From Gammaproteobacteria bacterium (lineage in GTDB: Bacteria > Pseudomonadota > Gammaproteobacteria > Thiohalomonadales > Thiohalomonadaceae), in contig JAPHSX010000039.1 in NCBI GenBank assembly GCA_026196575.1, positions 1 through 58,976 of the forward strand: a stretch of DNA of 58,976 nucleotides, given 5' to 3'. The notes under the pieces were generated by a model. That model was not told the DNA's origin and searched no databases. It worked only from the letters and a program-made list of their open reading frames with translations. The position numbers were made by a program, and so were the translations under genes. How positions within the stretch are numbered: position 1 is the first letter of the stretch; each line of letters opens with the position of its first letter. This document shows positions 45,501-56,589 of this stretch, piece by piece.

Positions 45501-45839
45501 ATGGGTTATGAAGTAAATGGTACCACCCTCGAAACCAACGAAAAGGGCTATCTGGTTAACCTTGATGAGTGGAATGAAGAGGTCGCCCAAGTGATCGCTG
45601 CCGCGGAAGGCGTTGTGTTGACCGAGAAGTCATGGGATGTGATCAACTTCCTGCGCGATGAGTACATTAATAACAACGGTACCCAGCCCAATGATCGCAA
45701 CATCGTCAAGGCGATGTCCGACAAGTGGGGCGAGAGTGTCAGCAGCAAGGATATCTACAACCTCTTTCCGATGCAGCCCTCCAAACAGGCCGCCAAGATT
45801 GGTGGCCTGCCCGAGAGCCGCCGTAAGGGCGGTTACTAA
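45501..45839 (+). CDS. DsrC/TusE-family protein lacking both redox cysteines (RspA-like)
   Basis: 112 residues starting after a strong AAGGAG site (about 7 nt upstream). The fold matches DsrC (NGTTLETNEKGYLVNLDEWNEE and FLRDEYINNNGTQPNDR). At the DsrC Cys99 position there is Ala (QAAKIGG, A98), and the penultimate residue is Gly; there are no cysteines in the C-terminal arm. Such members of the family have been called RspA and proposed to be regulatory. It cannot carry sulfur as DsrC does. It is followed by a strong rho-independent terminator. Confidence 0.9.
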   Translation: MGYEVNGTTLETNEKGYLVNLDEWNEEVAQVIAAAEGVVLTEKSWDVINFLRDEYINNNGTQPNDRNIVKAMSDKWGESVSSKDIYNLFPMQPSKQAAKIGGLPESRRKGGY

Positions 45840-45865
45840 CAGCCCTGATATTGGTAGTGTTGAGA

Positions 45866-45893
45866 AGGCCCGCGTAGCGGGCCTTTGCTTTTC
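45866..45893 (+). terminator. Rho-independent terminator after the DsrC-like gene
   Basis: AAGGCCCGC (45866-45874) pairs with GCGGGCCTT (45878-45886) around GTA, followed by a T-rich tail. It ends the unit containing the Cas6-like and DsrC-like genes. Confidence 0.9.
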
Positions 45894-45953
45894 GGCAACT
45901 CAACTAGTCATTCATACTCCCACTATCAAAAAATCATAGATGGCCACAGTGCA

Positions 45954-48173
<2,220 letters not shown>

Positions 48174-48191
48174 ACGAGGTAGAGTAAAGAT

Positions 48192-48542
48192 ATGGCGGCA
48201 CCGGCACCGAGACAGGGGATTCTCTCTCTCACCATCAAGGACAAAAGCGCCCTCTATGCGGCCTACATGCCCTTTGTAAAGAATGGCGGCCTCTTTATCC
48301 CCACCACCAAGGTCTATCAGCTGGGCGACGAGGTCTTTATGCTGCTCACCCTGATGGACGAGACCGAAAAGATGCCGGTGGCCGGCAAGATCGTCTGGAT
48401 CACCCCCAAGGGGGCACAGGGCAACCGAGCCTCGGGGATTGGCGTGCAGTTCAGCGAGCAGGATGGTGGCACCGCGCGCGGCAAGATCGAGACCTACCTG
48501 GCCGGCGCCCTGAAGTCCGACCGTCAGACCCACACCATGTAA
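48192..48542 (+). CDS. pilZ: PilZ domain protein
   Basis: 116 residues. This resembles the type IV pilus PilZ that lies between holB and tatD in many gammaproteobacteria. That group often lacks the N-terminal RxxxR c-di-GMP motif, and none is seen here. It has GKIVWITPKGAQGNRASGIG near 76-95. Its role would be in pilus assembly via PilB/FimX-type partners. It is followed by a hairpin with a T-rich tail. Confidence 0.9.
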   Translation: MAAPAPRQGILSLTIKDKSALYAAYMPFVKNGGLFIPTTKVYQLGDEVFMLLTLMDETEKMPVAGKIVWITPKGAQGNRASGIGVQFSEQDGGTARGKIETYLAGALKSDRQTHTM

Positions 48543-48570
48543 TTTACACCCCTATACGAGAGACTCAGGG

Positions 48571-48599
48571 AAGCGGCGTTTCGCCGCTTTCTGCTTTTA
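48571..48599 (+). terminator. Rho-independent terminator between pilZ and tatD
   Basis: AAGCGGCG (48571-48578) pairs with CGCCGCTT (48582-48589) around TTT, followed by TCTGCTTTT. It lies immediately before the tatD start at 48606, so tatD may depend on read-through or its own promoter. Confidence 0.75.
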
Positions 48600-48605
48600 C
48601 TGCAC

Positions 48606-49379
48606 ATGCTTACAGACTCACACTGTCACCTGGATCGCCTGGAGCTCACCCCCTTCGACGGGGAGCTTGCCAATGCGCTGGCCTTTGCCCGGGAGCGCGG
48701 CGTCGAGCGTCTCCTTTGCGTTGCCATCGACATGGAGAATATCCCTGCCGTGCTGGAACTGGCACGGCGCTACCCGCAGGTTTACGCCAGCGTTGGAGTT
48801 CACCCGAACGAGCAGGGGCGCGAGGAGCCCACCGTCGAGCAACTGCTCGAGCTGGCGTCCAACGACAAGGTGATCGCCATCGGTGAGACCGGCCTCGACT
48901 ACTTCCGCAGCGAGGGCGATCTACACTGGCAACACCAGAGATTTCGCACCCACATCGCCGCCGCCAAGGCGTGTAACAAACCGTTGATTATCCACTGTCG
49001 TGAGGCGCGGGAGGATCTGCTGCGGATGCTGGAGGAGGAGGGGGCCGATGCGGTGGGCGGGGTGATGCACTGCTTTGTTGAGGATCTGGCCACCGCCGAG
49101 CGGGCAATGGCACTGGGATTCTATATCTCCTTCTCCGGCATCATCACCTTCAATAGCGCCAGGGAGCTGCGGGCGGTGGCACAGGCGGTGCCTGCCGATA
49201 GATTGCTGGTGGAGACCGATGCCCCCTACCTGGCGCCGGTGCCCTACCGGGGCAAGAGCAACCAGCCGGCCTACGTGCGCGAGGTGGCGGAATATATAGC
49301 GGGGTTACGCGGGGTATCGTACGAGGCGATCGCGCAGCAGACGGGGGAGAACTTCAACACCCTCTTTCGCCTCAACTGA
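48606..49379 (+). CDS. tatD: TatD-family metal-dependent hydrolase
   Basis: 257 residues, TIM-barrel hydrolase. Metal-site DSHCHLD at 3-9, GETGLDYFR near 97-105, and HCREAREDL and ETDAPYLAPVPYRGK near 201-215. Members act as DNases or in RNA quality control. It is close to YcfH/TatD in the tmk-holB context. No Shine-Dalgarno is obvious; the start is the first ATG after the hairpin. Confidence 0.93.
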   Translation: MLTDSHCHLDRLELTPFDGELANALAFARERGVERLLCVAIDMENIPAVLELARRYPQVYASVGVHPNEQGREEPTVEQLLELASNDKVIAIGETGLDYFRSEGDLHWQHQRFRTHIAAAKACNKPLIIHCREAREDLLRMLEEEGADAVGGVMHCFVEDLATAERAMALGFYISFSGIITFNSARELRAVAQAVPADRLLVETDAPYLAPVPYRGKSNQPAYVREVAEYIAGLRGVSYEAIAQQTGENFNTLFRLN

Positions 49380-49389
49380 GACGGTGAAA

Positions 49390-50448
49390 TTAGGCCGTCG
49401 GGCTCTCTTCCTTCTGCAAACTGCGCAGACCACCTTCAAGGACATAGGCGTCATAACCGCGCTCACTAAGCAGGTAGGCCGCCGATGCGCTGCGCCGCCC
49501 CGTATCGCAGTAGACGATATATTTGCGGTCGTGGTCGAGGGTACGGGACTTGAGGCGCAGCAGATAGAGCGGGATATTGCTGCTGCCGGGAATGGCCACG
49601 TTCTTGTGTTCACTCTCCAGGCGTACATCGAGCCACTCCGCCCCCTCGGCAACCATCTTCCTTGCCTTGGCGTAATCGACGGTCTGTAGAACCGGGGCCT
49701 TGAGCAGCTCGACAAAATCGTGTTTTGCCATGCGCATCAGCACGCCGTCGCTCAGCATGGTGACGTTGGCATTGCGCTTGTTGTCGGAGATCAGCGCCTC
49801 CTCGCCAAAACCGGTTCCCGCCTCCAGCTCCGCCAGCTTGATCTCCTTGCCCGATTTGGTGGTGTGGGTAACCACGCAATGCCCCTTCTGGATGAAATAG
49901 TAGTAATCGCCGTCGGTCCCCTGGCGGATAACCACTTCACCCTTACCGACAGGCAGCGACTCCATCCGCATGAAGACCGCCTGAATGTTGCTGGGGGGGA
50001 TGCGATGGAAGATCTCCGAGCGCAACATCATGGTCATCCAGTCACTCTCATCCCCCTCGTTGGCCGCCCCCTCTTCGGCATCCAGGTCCGCGACCATCAT
50101 GCCGGCGTTCTGATCCCAGGTGAGGAGAATATCGAGCATGTCGTTGTCGACACGGAAAAAGTGGCAGTCGCTCTCGGCGATGGCGGTGTAACGGCGCGGC
50201 CGGTGGTGCTCCAGCGGGAAGCGGGTAGGGGCGGTGCCGCCGAGGATGTTCTTCCTGTCACTGCCCTCGCCAAGCAGCAGCAGTTCGCCCGACAACAGGT
50301 AGTAGGAGAAATTGTCGTTATCCCCACGCTTGAACAGCGCCTTGCCCTTGGCCAGGGTCTCGATACGCGTCTTTTGAGCCAGGCTCTGAAGGTTGTCGGA
50401 GGTCAGCTCGTTCAGCGGGACAAATTGTCGAAGTACCTGGTTATTCAC
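49390..50448 (-). CDS. Double cNMP-binding domain plus rhodanese protein
   Basis: 352 residues. Two tandem cyclic-nucleotide-binding folds (about 15-115 and 145-245; the second has FGEEALI) are followed by a rhodanese domain (about 255-345) with the active-site loop CDTGRRS at 314-320. The first CNB domain is shorter and degenerate. Rhodanese moves sulfur from thiosulfate or persulfides. The combination suggests a sulfurtransferase gated by a cyclic nucleotide, a plausible receptor for the cyclase at 807-3515, but this is a guess. It converges with tatD (10-nt gap). The upstream gap to 50598 holds no convincing gene. Confidence 0.9.
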   Translation of the reverse strand: MNNQVLRQFVPLNELTSDNLQSLAQKTRIETLAKGKALFKRGDNDNFSYYLLSGELLLLGEGSDRKNILGGTAPTRFPLEHHRPRRYTAIAESDCHFFRVDNDMLDILLTWDQNAGMMVADLDAEEGAANEGDESDWMTMMLRSEIFHRIPPSNIQAVFMRMESLPVGKGEVVIRQGTDGDYYYFIQKGHCVVTHTTKSGKEIKLAELEAGTGFGEEALISDNKRNANVTMLSDGVLMRMAKHDFVELLKAPVLQTVDYAKARKMVAEGAEWLDVRLESEHKNVAIPGSSNIPLYLLRLKSRTLDHDRKYIVYCDTGRRSASAAYLLSERGYDAYVLEGGLRSLQKEESPTA

Positions 50449-50598
50449 GTATTATCAGGCTCGATTCGGTGAGATAGACGCGGTGCGAGGCGGCATCATA
50501 GCATACCAAACCGAGCGGTTGGCCCTGCCGGGCGCATGTTTTGCGTGCTCTGCCCAGCAGAAAGATAAATCAACCCGTTTCGAAGAAACATACACAAC

Positions 50599-51747
50599 TC
50601 ATTGATAATCGGAGTTTAACAACGACTTTAGGGTATTGAGCGCGGTTTCAAGCTGCGCTCTGTCGGTATAAAAGTGTGGCGCGAAGCGGATACCGCCTGC
50701 GCGGTGGGCACAGAAGATCCCGCGGGCGTGCAGTGCATCAAAAATATTTTTTGCCTCCTGCCCGACGAGGCGAAAGGTGACGATGCCGGCGAAACACTCC
50801 TCGGTGCGCGGCGTAACCAGTACCACGCCTGGGAGTTGCCCCAACGCCTCCATTAGCCAACCGCTGTTGGCCAGAAGCCGCTCCTCCACCGTTGCCATCC
50901 CCACCTCCAGCAACAGTGAGAGACTGGCGCTAAGCGCATGAATGGAAAGCATATTTGGGCTGCCACACTCAAAGCGTCGCGCCGAGCTGGCCGGCTGCCA
51001 CGCGCGCTGCTCAAAGTCACCGATCGCCTCAACCATATGCCAGCCATATTGCGTCAGTTTAAGTACATTGCGCAGCTCGGGGCGGCAGTAGAAAAAGCCC
51101 AGCCCCTCCGGCCCCAGCAGCCACTTATGGCCATCGGCCGCCACAAAATCGGCATGGATCGCCGCCACATCAAACCGCACGGCGCCCACGCTCTGAATCG
51201 CATCGACACAGAAGAGGATCTCACGGTCACGACAAAAGCGGCCAATGCGCTCCAGATCCATGCGCAGCCCGCTGGCGTACTGCACCGAGCTAATGGCCAG
51301 TAGCCGGGTCTTGGTGTCGACCAGTGCAAAGAGCGCATCCTCCGGGGTGGCAGCGCCGTCAAGCTCTGCCTGGCGCAGCTCGACACCTTTTGCCGCCAGC
51401 GACTCCCAGACGATACGGTTGGAGGGAAACTCCTGATTGCTGCTGACAATATTTTCGCCTGCCTGCCACGCAATCCCGGCCGCCACAAAGGAGAGCGCCT
51501 CGGAGGTGTTTTTCACCAGCGCGATGTCATCGGCGGATGGTGCATGAATCAACTCAGCTAGCTGACCGCGCAGCAACGCCTCGGTCCGCAACCAGTCGGG
51601 ATAGTTCCACGAGCCACGCCGCATATTCTCCAGGGCAAAACGACTCACCGCCTCAACGGTACGCCGTGGCCAGGGGGCCACCGCCGCGTGGTTGAGGTGG
51701 ATCAGCCCGGCGTCCAGTGCAAATTCTGATGTGAACGAGCGATTCAT
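50599..51747 (-). CDS. Class V aminotransferase / cysteine desulfurase-like protein
   Basis: 382 residues, PLP-dependent. Schiff-base K208 lies in ADGHKWLLGPEG, and D182 in CVDAIQSVGAV fits the PLP ring-N ligand. The overall pattern is that of the isopenicillin N epimerase-like branch. The region expected for a desulfurase Cys loop (EECFAGIVTFRL near 307-318) has a cysteine, but this loop is short, so activity as a desulfurase is not certain. It stands alone between the rhodanese protein and a gap of 322 nt. Confidence 0.87.
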   Translation of the reverse strand: MNRSFTSEFALDAGLIHLNHAAVAPWPRRTVEAVSRFALENMRRGSWNYPDWLRTEALLRGQLAELIHAPSADDIALVKNTSEALSFVAAGIAWQAGENIVSSNQEFPSNRIVWESLAAKGVELRQAELDGAATPEDALFALVDTKTRLLAISSVQYASGLRMDLERIGRFCRDREILFCVDAIQSVGAVRFDVAAIHADFVAADGHKWLLGPEGLGFFYCRPELRNVLKLTQYGWHMVEAIGDFEQRAWQPASSARRFECGSPNMLSIHALSASLSLLLEVGMATVEERLLANSGWLMEALGQLPGVVLVTPRTEECFAGIVTFRLVGQEAKNIFDALHARGIFCAHRAGGIRFAPHFYTDRAQLETALNTLKSLLNSDYQ

Positions 51748-52069
51748 AATTTATCCAGGCAGAGGGAGCATTTCGACATGATAGCCCAGCCGTGGCAGGA
51801 AGGTCATAGGTGGCTAATGAATGACTGCGTATAATGTATATTATGTCAAGTAGCAGGCAGCTCCCGCTTGAGCCACGTTTAATGGTCTGGTCGGCCAACC
51901 AAGTGGTAGTCGTGCTGCCTGAGTGGAATTTCAACAGCCGGGCTAAACAGATACGGTGGCCACGGGCTTGATGGGCTAAACTTGCGGGGTCGGCGGGTGC
52001 ACGACACAGAGAGCCGCCGGCACCCTGCAATCCTGCTCCTCCGGCACACGACATTCCAAAGGAATAGAG
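51748..52069. other. Intergenic region upstream of the P-type ATPase
   Basis: 322 nt with no supported gene. A perfect TATAAT lies at 51830-51835 within an AT-rich stretch that also has an AATGTATATT near-dyad; no good -35 is seen at the right distance. The rest shows short GC-rich dyads but nothing I can name. It should hold the promoters of both flanking divergent genes. Confidence 0.55.
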
Positions 52070-54796
52070 ATGGATTCACCCCAACAAGTGAGCCAGTGGC
52101 ACGGCATCGTCTACGAGGCGGTGCTCACCGAGCTGAAGAGTGGCGTTAACGGTCTCAGCAGTGATGAGGCGGCGACCCGCCTCACCCATTTTGGTGCCAA
52201 CCGGCTTACCCCGCCGCCGGGGCGCAGTGCGCTGCGCCGTTTTTTGCAGCAGTTTCACAATGTCCTGATCTACGTCCTGCTCGTTACCGGGGTGGTGACG
52301 GCGCTGCTGGGCCACTGGACCGACAGCGGTGTGATCCTGCTGGTGGTGGTGATTAATGCCCTGATCGGCTTCATTCAGGAGGGCAAGGCGGAAAAGGCGA
52401 TGGAGGCGATCAGCCAGATGTTGGCCAACCAGACCCTGGTACGGCGCGATGACCGTGTGGTGACCCTCGATGCCGTGGAGCTGGTGCCGGGGGACATTGT
52501 GGTACTGCAGTCGGGTGATCGGGTGCCGGCCGATCTGCGTCTTGTCCGCAGTCGTGACCTGCGCATCGACGAGGCGCTGCTGACCGGGGAGTCGGTGCCG
52601 GCGGAAAAGGATACGGCCCCTGTCGAGCCCACGGCCAGCGTCGCCGATCGCCATTGCATGGCCTACTCCGGCAGCTTTGTCACCTCCGGCCAGGGCAGTG
52701 GCGTGGTGGTGGCCACCGGTGATGAGACTGAGATCGGGCGCATCAGCGGCCTGCTTGGTGGCATTGAGGTGTTGATGACCCCCCTGCTCCGCCAGATGGC
52801 CGACTTTGCCCTCAAACTGAGTATCGCCATCCTGATCTTTGCGGTTGCCACCTTCCTCTTCGGTCTGCTGGTGCATGACTACACCCCGACCGAGATGTTT
52901 CTTGCCGCAGTCGGACTTGCCGTTGCCGCCATTCCCGAGGGGTTGCCGGCGATCATGACCATCACCCTGGCCATCGGCGTGCAGCGCATGGCGCAGCGCA
53001 ACGCGATCATCCGCCGTCTGCCGGCGGTGGAGACCCTCGGTTCGGTCACCGTGATCTGTTCGGACAAGACCGGCACCCTCACCCGCAACGAAATGACGGT
53101 ACAGACGGTGGCCACCGCCGATGGCCTTTTCGAGGTGAGCGGGGTGGGTTACGACCCGCACGGCGGCTTCACGCTTGATGGCGCGCCGATCAACCCGGAG
53201 GAGTCTCCGCTGCTGCAGGAGATCGCCCGCGGTGGCCTGCTCTGTAACGACGCCAATCTTACCGAACAGGCGGGACAGTGGCAGCTCCATGGCGATCCCA
53301 CCGAAGGGGCACTGCTGACGCTGGGCCTCAAGGCTGGGCTGGAGATGGCGCACCAGCAGCAGGCCTTGCCAAGGAGCGACGTCCTCCCCTTCGCCTCGTC
53401 GCACCGCTTTATGGCGACCCTGCACCATGACCACCACGGCCACGCCTTTATCTATGTCAAGGGGGCGCCGGAGCGGGTATTCGAGATGTGCCGGCTGCAA
53501 CGCGTTCATGGCACCGAGGTGGCACTGGATCGCGCCTACTGGGAGGCCAGGATGGAGCAGATGGCAACACGTGGTCAGCGCCTTATCGCCATCGCCTTCA
53601 AACCGGTCGACGGCAGCCTGGGCGCCCTCAACTATGCCGATGTGGATAACGGCCTCTCACTGCTGGGGGTGGTAGGTATTATCGACCCGCCACGTGAAGA
53701 GGCCACCAGGGCGGTGGCGCTCTGCCGCTCCGCCGGCATTCGGGTAAAGATGATCACCGGTGATCACGAGGCCACCGCCAGGGCCATCGGCGCGCAAATG
53801 GGGATTGGCGATGGCCGTCAGTCGGTGAGCGGCGCCATGCTCGACGAGGCGGATGAGGATACGCTGGGGGCACTGCTGGCCCGATCCGATATCTTCGCCC
53901 GCACCAGTCCGGAGCAGAAACTCCGGCTGGTCGAGGTTCTGCAGTCCGAGGGCGAGGTGGTGGCGATGACCGGCGACGGGGTCAACGACGCCCCCGCCCT
54001 CAAGCGCGCCGATGTCGGCATGGCGATGGGGCAAAAGGGTACCGAGGTCGCCAAGGAGGCGGCAGAGATGGTACTGGCCGATGACAATTTCGCCTCGATT
54101 GTCGATGCGGTGCGCGAGGGGCGCACCGTCTACGACAACCTGAAAAAATCGATTATGTTTATCCTCCCCACCAACGGCGGTGAGGCGGTGACCATAATCG
54201 CCGCCATCACCATGGGGCGCATGTTGCCGATCACCGCCGCGCAGATCCTCTGGGTGAACATGATCACCGCAGTCACCCTGGCGCTGGCCCTGGCCTTCGA
54301 GCCCGCCGAGCCGAACATCATGCAGCGTCGCCCCAGGGGGACGTATGAACCGCTGTTGTCACGCTTTCTGGTCTGGCGCATCGTCTTTGTCTCATTGATC
54401 CTGGCCGGTGGCACCTTCGGCATGTTCCTCTGGCAACGCCTGCACGATGTGGGTATTGACGAGGCGCGGACCATCGCCGTGAATACCCTGGTGATGTTCG
54501 AAATCTTCTATTTGTTCAGCGCCCGTTACCTTATCGCACCTGCGTTGACCCGCGAGGGTCTCCTCGGCAACCGCTACGCGCTCCTGGCCACCGGGCTGCT
54601 GCTCATTATGCAGCTGGCCTTTACCTACGCCCCGCCCATGCAGGCACTGTTTGCCACCACCCCGCTCTCCGCCACCACCTGGTTGACCATTATCGCTGTT
54701 GCCTCGTCAGTGCTCTTTCTGGTGGAGCTGGAGAAGTGGTGGCTGCGCTGGCGCGAGCGCCGTCGTCCCGTGACAGCCGGGAGGGGGCGCAGCTGA
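52070..54796 (+). CDS. Type II-like cation-transporting P-type ATPase
   Basis: 908 residues, ten-helix pump. Phosphorylation site D332 (CSDKTGTLTRNE), actuator TGES at 172-175, hinge TGDGVNDAPAL near 633, and M4 signature AAIPEGLPA near 287-295 as in calcium-type pumps. In M6 the usual acidic residue (NxxTD) is absent: the segment near 730 reads WVNMITAVTLAL. This variant occurs in a bacterial group of uncertain ion choice, so Ca, Na or H cannot be decided. The N-terminus has a soluble cation-ATPase_N domain. tamA follows 21 nt downstream. Confidence 0.93.
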   Translation: MDSPQQVSQWHGIVYEAVLTELKSGVNGLSSDEAATRLTHFGANRLTPPPGRSALRRFLQQFHNVLIYVLLVTGVVTALLGHWTDSGVILLVVVINALIGFIQEGKAEKAMEAISQMLANQTLVRRDDRVVTLDAVELVPGDIVVLQSGDRVPADLRLVRSRDLRIDEALLTGESVPAEKDTAPVEPTASVADRHCMAYSGSFVTSGQGSGVVVATGDETEIGRISGLLGGIEVLMTPLLRQMADFALKLSIAILIFAVATFLFGLLVHDYTPTEMFLAAVGLAVAAIPEGLPAIMTITLAIGVQRMAQRNAIIRRLPAVETLGSVTVICSDKTGTLTRNEMTVQTVATADGLFEVSGVGYDPHGGFTLDGAPINPEESPLLQEIARGGLLCNDANLTEQAGQWQLHGDPTEGALLTLGLKAGLEMAHQQQALPRSDVLPFASSHRFMATLHHDHHGHAFIYVKGAPERVFEMCRLQRVHGTEVALDRAYWEARMEQMATRGQRLIAIAFKPVDGSLGALNYADVDNGLSLLGVVGIIDPPREEATRAVALCRSAGIRVKMITGDHEATARAIGAQMGIGDGRQSVSGAMLDEADEDTLGALLARSDIFARTSPEQKLRLVEVLQSEGEVVAMTGDGVNDAPALKRADVGMAMGQKGTEVAKEAAEMVLADDNFASIVDAVREGRTVYDNLKKSIMFILPTNGGEAVTIIAAITMGRMLPITAAQILWVNMITAVTLALALAFEPAEPNIMQRRPRGTYEPLLSRFLVWRIVFVSLILAGGTFGMFLWQRLHDVGIDEARTIAVNTLVMFEIFYLFSARYLIAPALTREGLLGNRYALLATGLLLIMQLAFTYAPPMQALFATTPLSATTWLTIIAVASSVLFLVELEKWWLRWRERRRPVTAGRGRS

Positions 54797-54816
54797 TCAC
54801 CTCACGCGCGAACACC

Positions 54817-56589
54817 ATGCCGCTGTCCCGTTGCCCTCCTCTCCTTCATCTGCTTGTGGCCGCGATGCTGCTCGGGATGACGCTGTCGGCCGCGGCAGAG
54901 GAGCCGGTTTCAGCACCGCCTGCGGTACAGGTGGTGATCGAGGGAATTGATGGTGCCCTGCTGGAGAATGTGCGGCTGCTGCTCAGTATCGAGCAGCAGC
55001 GTAACAGCCCCGACCTGAGCCCCGCCCGGCTGCGCCGCCTGCATGACAAGGCGCCGGGGGAGATCGCCCTTGCGCTGCAACCCTACGGTTTTTACCGCGC
55101 ACGAATTGATGCCCAACTGCACCAGGAGGCGGACGGCAGCTGGGTGGCGCGCTATGGGGTGGAGCCCGGCACGCCATTACCGCTGCGGCAGGTCGAGGTG
55201 GTGCTGCAAGGGGAGGCCCTGGAGGACGAGGCCTTTGGCGCGCTGCTAAAGGAGAACCCCCTGCGGTCGGGGCAGCCGCTCAACCACCCCCTCTATGAGC
55301 GCTACAAGCGCGAGCTGTTGCGCCTGGCCGAGGAGCGGGGCTATTTCGATGCAGCCTTTAGCAAGCAGACGATTCGCATCGCCTTGCAGCCCTATCACGC
55401 CGACATTACGTTGCAGTTCGATAGCGGCCGACGTTACCGCTTTGGCGCGGTCACCTTCAGCGGCGCGGTGGCGCTGGGGCAGCCGTTGTTGCAGCGCTAC
55501 CTCCCCTTCGCCAGTGGCGAGCCCTACTCCGCCGCGCAGCTTCAGACACTGCAACAGACCTTGAGCCAGAGCGACTATTTTGACCATGTGGAGGTGCGGG
55601 TAGAACGTGAGCAGAAGAGCGATGGCATGGTCCCTATCAGCGTGGCGCTCACCATGCGCCCGCGCAGCAAGTACCGCCTTGGCCTCGGCTACGGCACCGA
55701 CACCGGGCCGCGCACCAGCGCCGGCCTGGAGCGGCGCTACACCAACCGTCGCGGCCACCGTTTTGCCACGGAGTTGATGCTGGCGCAGTTCAAGCAGAGC
55801 GCCGCGGCCAACTACGCCATCCCGCTGGAGAACCCCGTCAGTGATCGCATTGTGCTGCGCAGCGAATACCGTCTCGACCAGACCGGGGATCTCGACAGCC
55901 GGGCAGTGCTGGTCGGCGCCGATGTCGAGCGCGGCAGCGGCCGCTGGCGTCGCAGTTATGGCCTCAATTATCAGCTGGAGGATTTCGAGATTGGCCTGCA
56001 GAGCGGCACCTCACGGCTGCTGATGCCGTCGCTCAGCTGGATGTATGTGGAGAGCGCGCCGCTGCTCTATCTGATTCATGGCAGCCGTACCACCATCGAG
56101 CTGCGTGGTGCCGCCGAGGGGGCGGGGTCGGATACCTCCTTTTTCCAGGCACGCCTGCTGGGAAAATATATCGTGCCGCTGCGCCTCGGCCGCTTCCTGT
56201 TTCGCGGCGAGGCGGGGGCGATCAATACCCGGGAATTCGAGCAGCTTCCCCCCTCCATCCGCTTTTTCGCCGGCGGCGACTACAGCGTGCGGGGCTACGC
56301 CTACAAGTCGCTCGGGCCTGCCGACAGCGCCGGCAACATCGTCGGTGGCCGCTATCTGCTGGTGGGCAGCGCGGAGTATGAGATTGGCCTTGGCGAGAAG
56401 TGGAGTGGCGCCCTCTTTGTCGATGCCGGTGATGCCTTCGACGAGGGAGACACACTGCTGGCCAGGGGCGTCGGCTTCGGCCTGCGGCGCAAGCTGCCGA
56501 TCGGCTGGCTGCGGGTCGATCTTGCCCGTGCCATCAGTCTCGACGGCCAGCCCTGGCGCCTGCACCTGACCATCGGGCCGGATCTGTGA
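54817..56589 (+). CDS. tamA: TamA, outer-membrane Omp85-family assembly factor
   Basis: 590 residues. The ATG at 54817 gives a signal peptide (about 1-28, ...LSAAAEE), whereas the longer frame from 54736 would begin inside the ATPase gene. Three POTRA domains (about 35-275) are followed by a 16-strand barrel with the L6 motif near FAGGDYSVRGYAYKSLGP. It works with TamB to insert or supply outer-membrane components. It ends in a GTGA overlap with tamB. Confidence 0.92.
   Translation: MPLSRCPPLLHLLVAAMLLGMTLSAAAEEPVSAPPAVQVVIEGIDGALLENVRLLLSIEQQRNSPDLSPARLRRLHDKAPGEIALALQPYGFYRARIDAQLHQEADGSWVARYGVEPGTPLPLRQVEVVLQGEALEDEAFGALLKENPLRSGQPLNHPLYERYKRELLRLAEERGYFDAAFSKQTIRIALQPYHADITLQFDSGRRYRFGAVTFSGAVALGQPLLQRYLPFASGEPYSAAQLQTLQQTLSQSDYFDHVEVRVEREQKSDGMVPISVALTMRPRSKYRLGLGYGTDTGPRTSAGLERRYTNRRGHRFATELMLAQFKQSAAANYAIPLENPVSDRIVLRSEYRLDQTGDLDSRAVLVGADVERGSGRWRRSYGLNYQLEDFEIGLQSGTSRLLMPSLSWMYVESAPLLYLIHGSRTTIELRGAAEGAGSDTSFFQARLLGKYIVPLRLGRFLFRGEAGAINTREFEQLPPSIRFFAGGDYSVRGYAYKSLGPADSAGNIVGGRYLLVGSAEYEIGLGEKWSGALFVDAGDAFDEGDTLLARGVGFGLRRKLPIGWLRVDLARAISLDGQPWRLHLTIGPDL

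Noticed and set aside
52076-53509. 477-residue open frame on minus strand opposite the P-type ATPase
   Set aside because: Antisense to a complete ATPase with all motifs; Gln/His/Arg-rich, no recognised domain.
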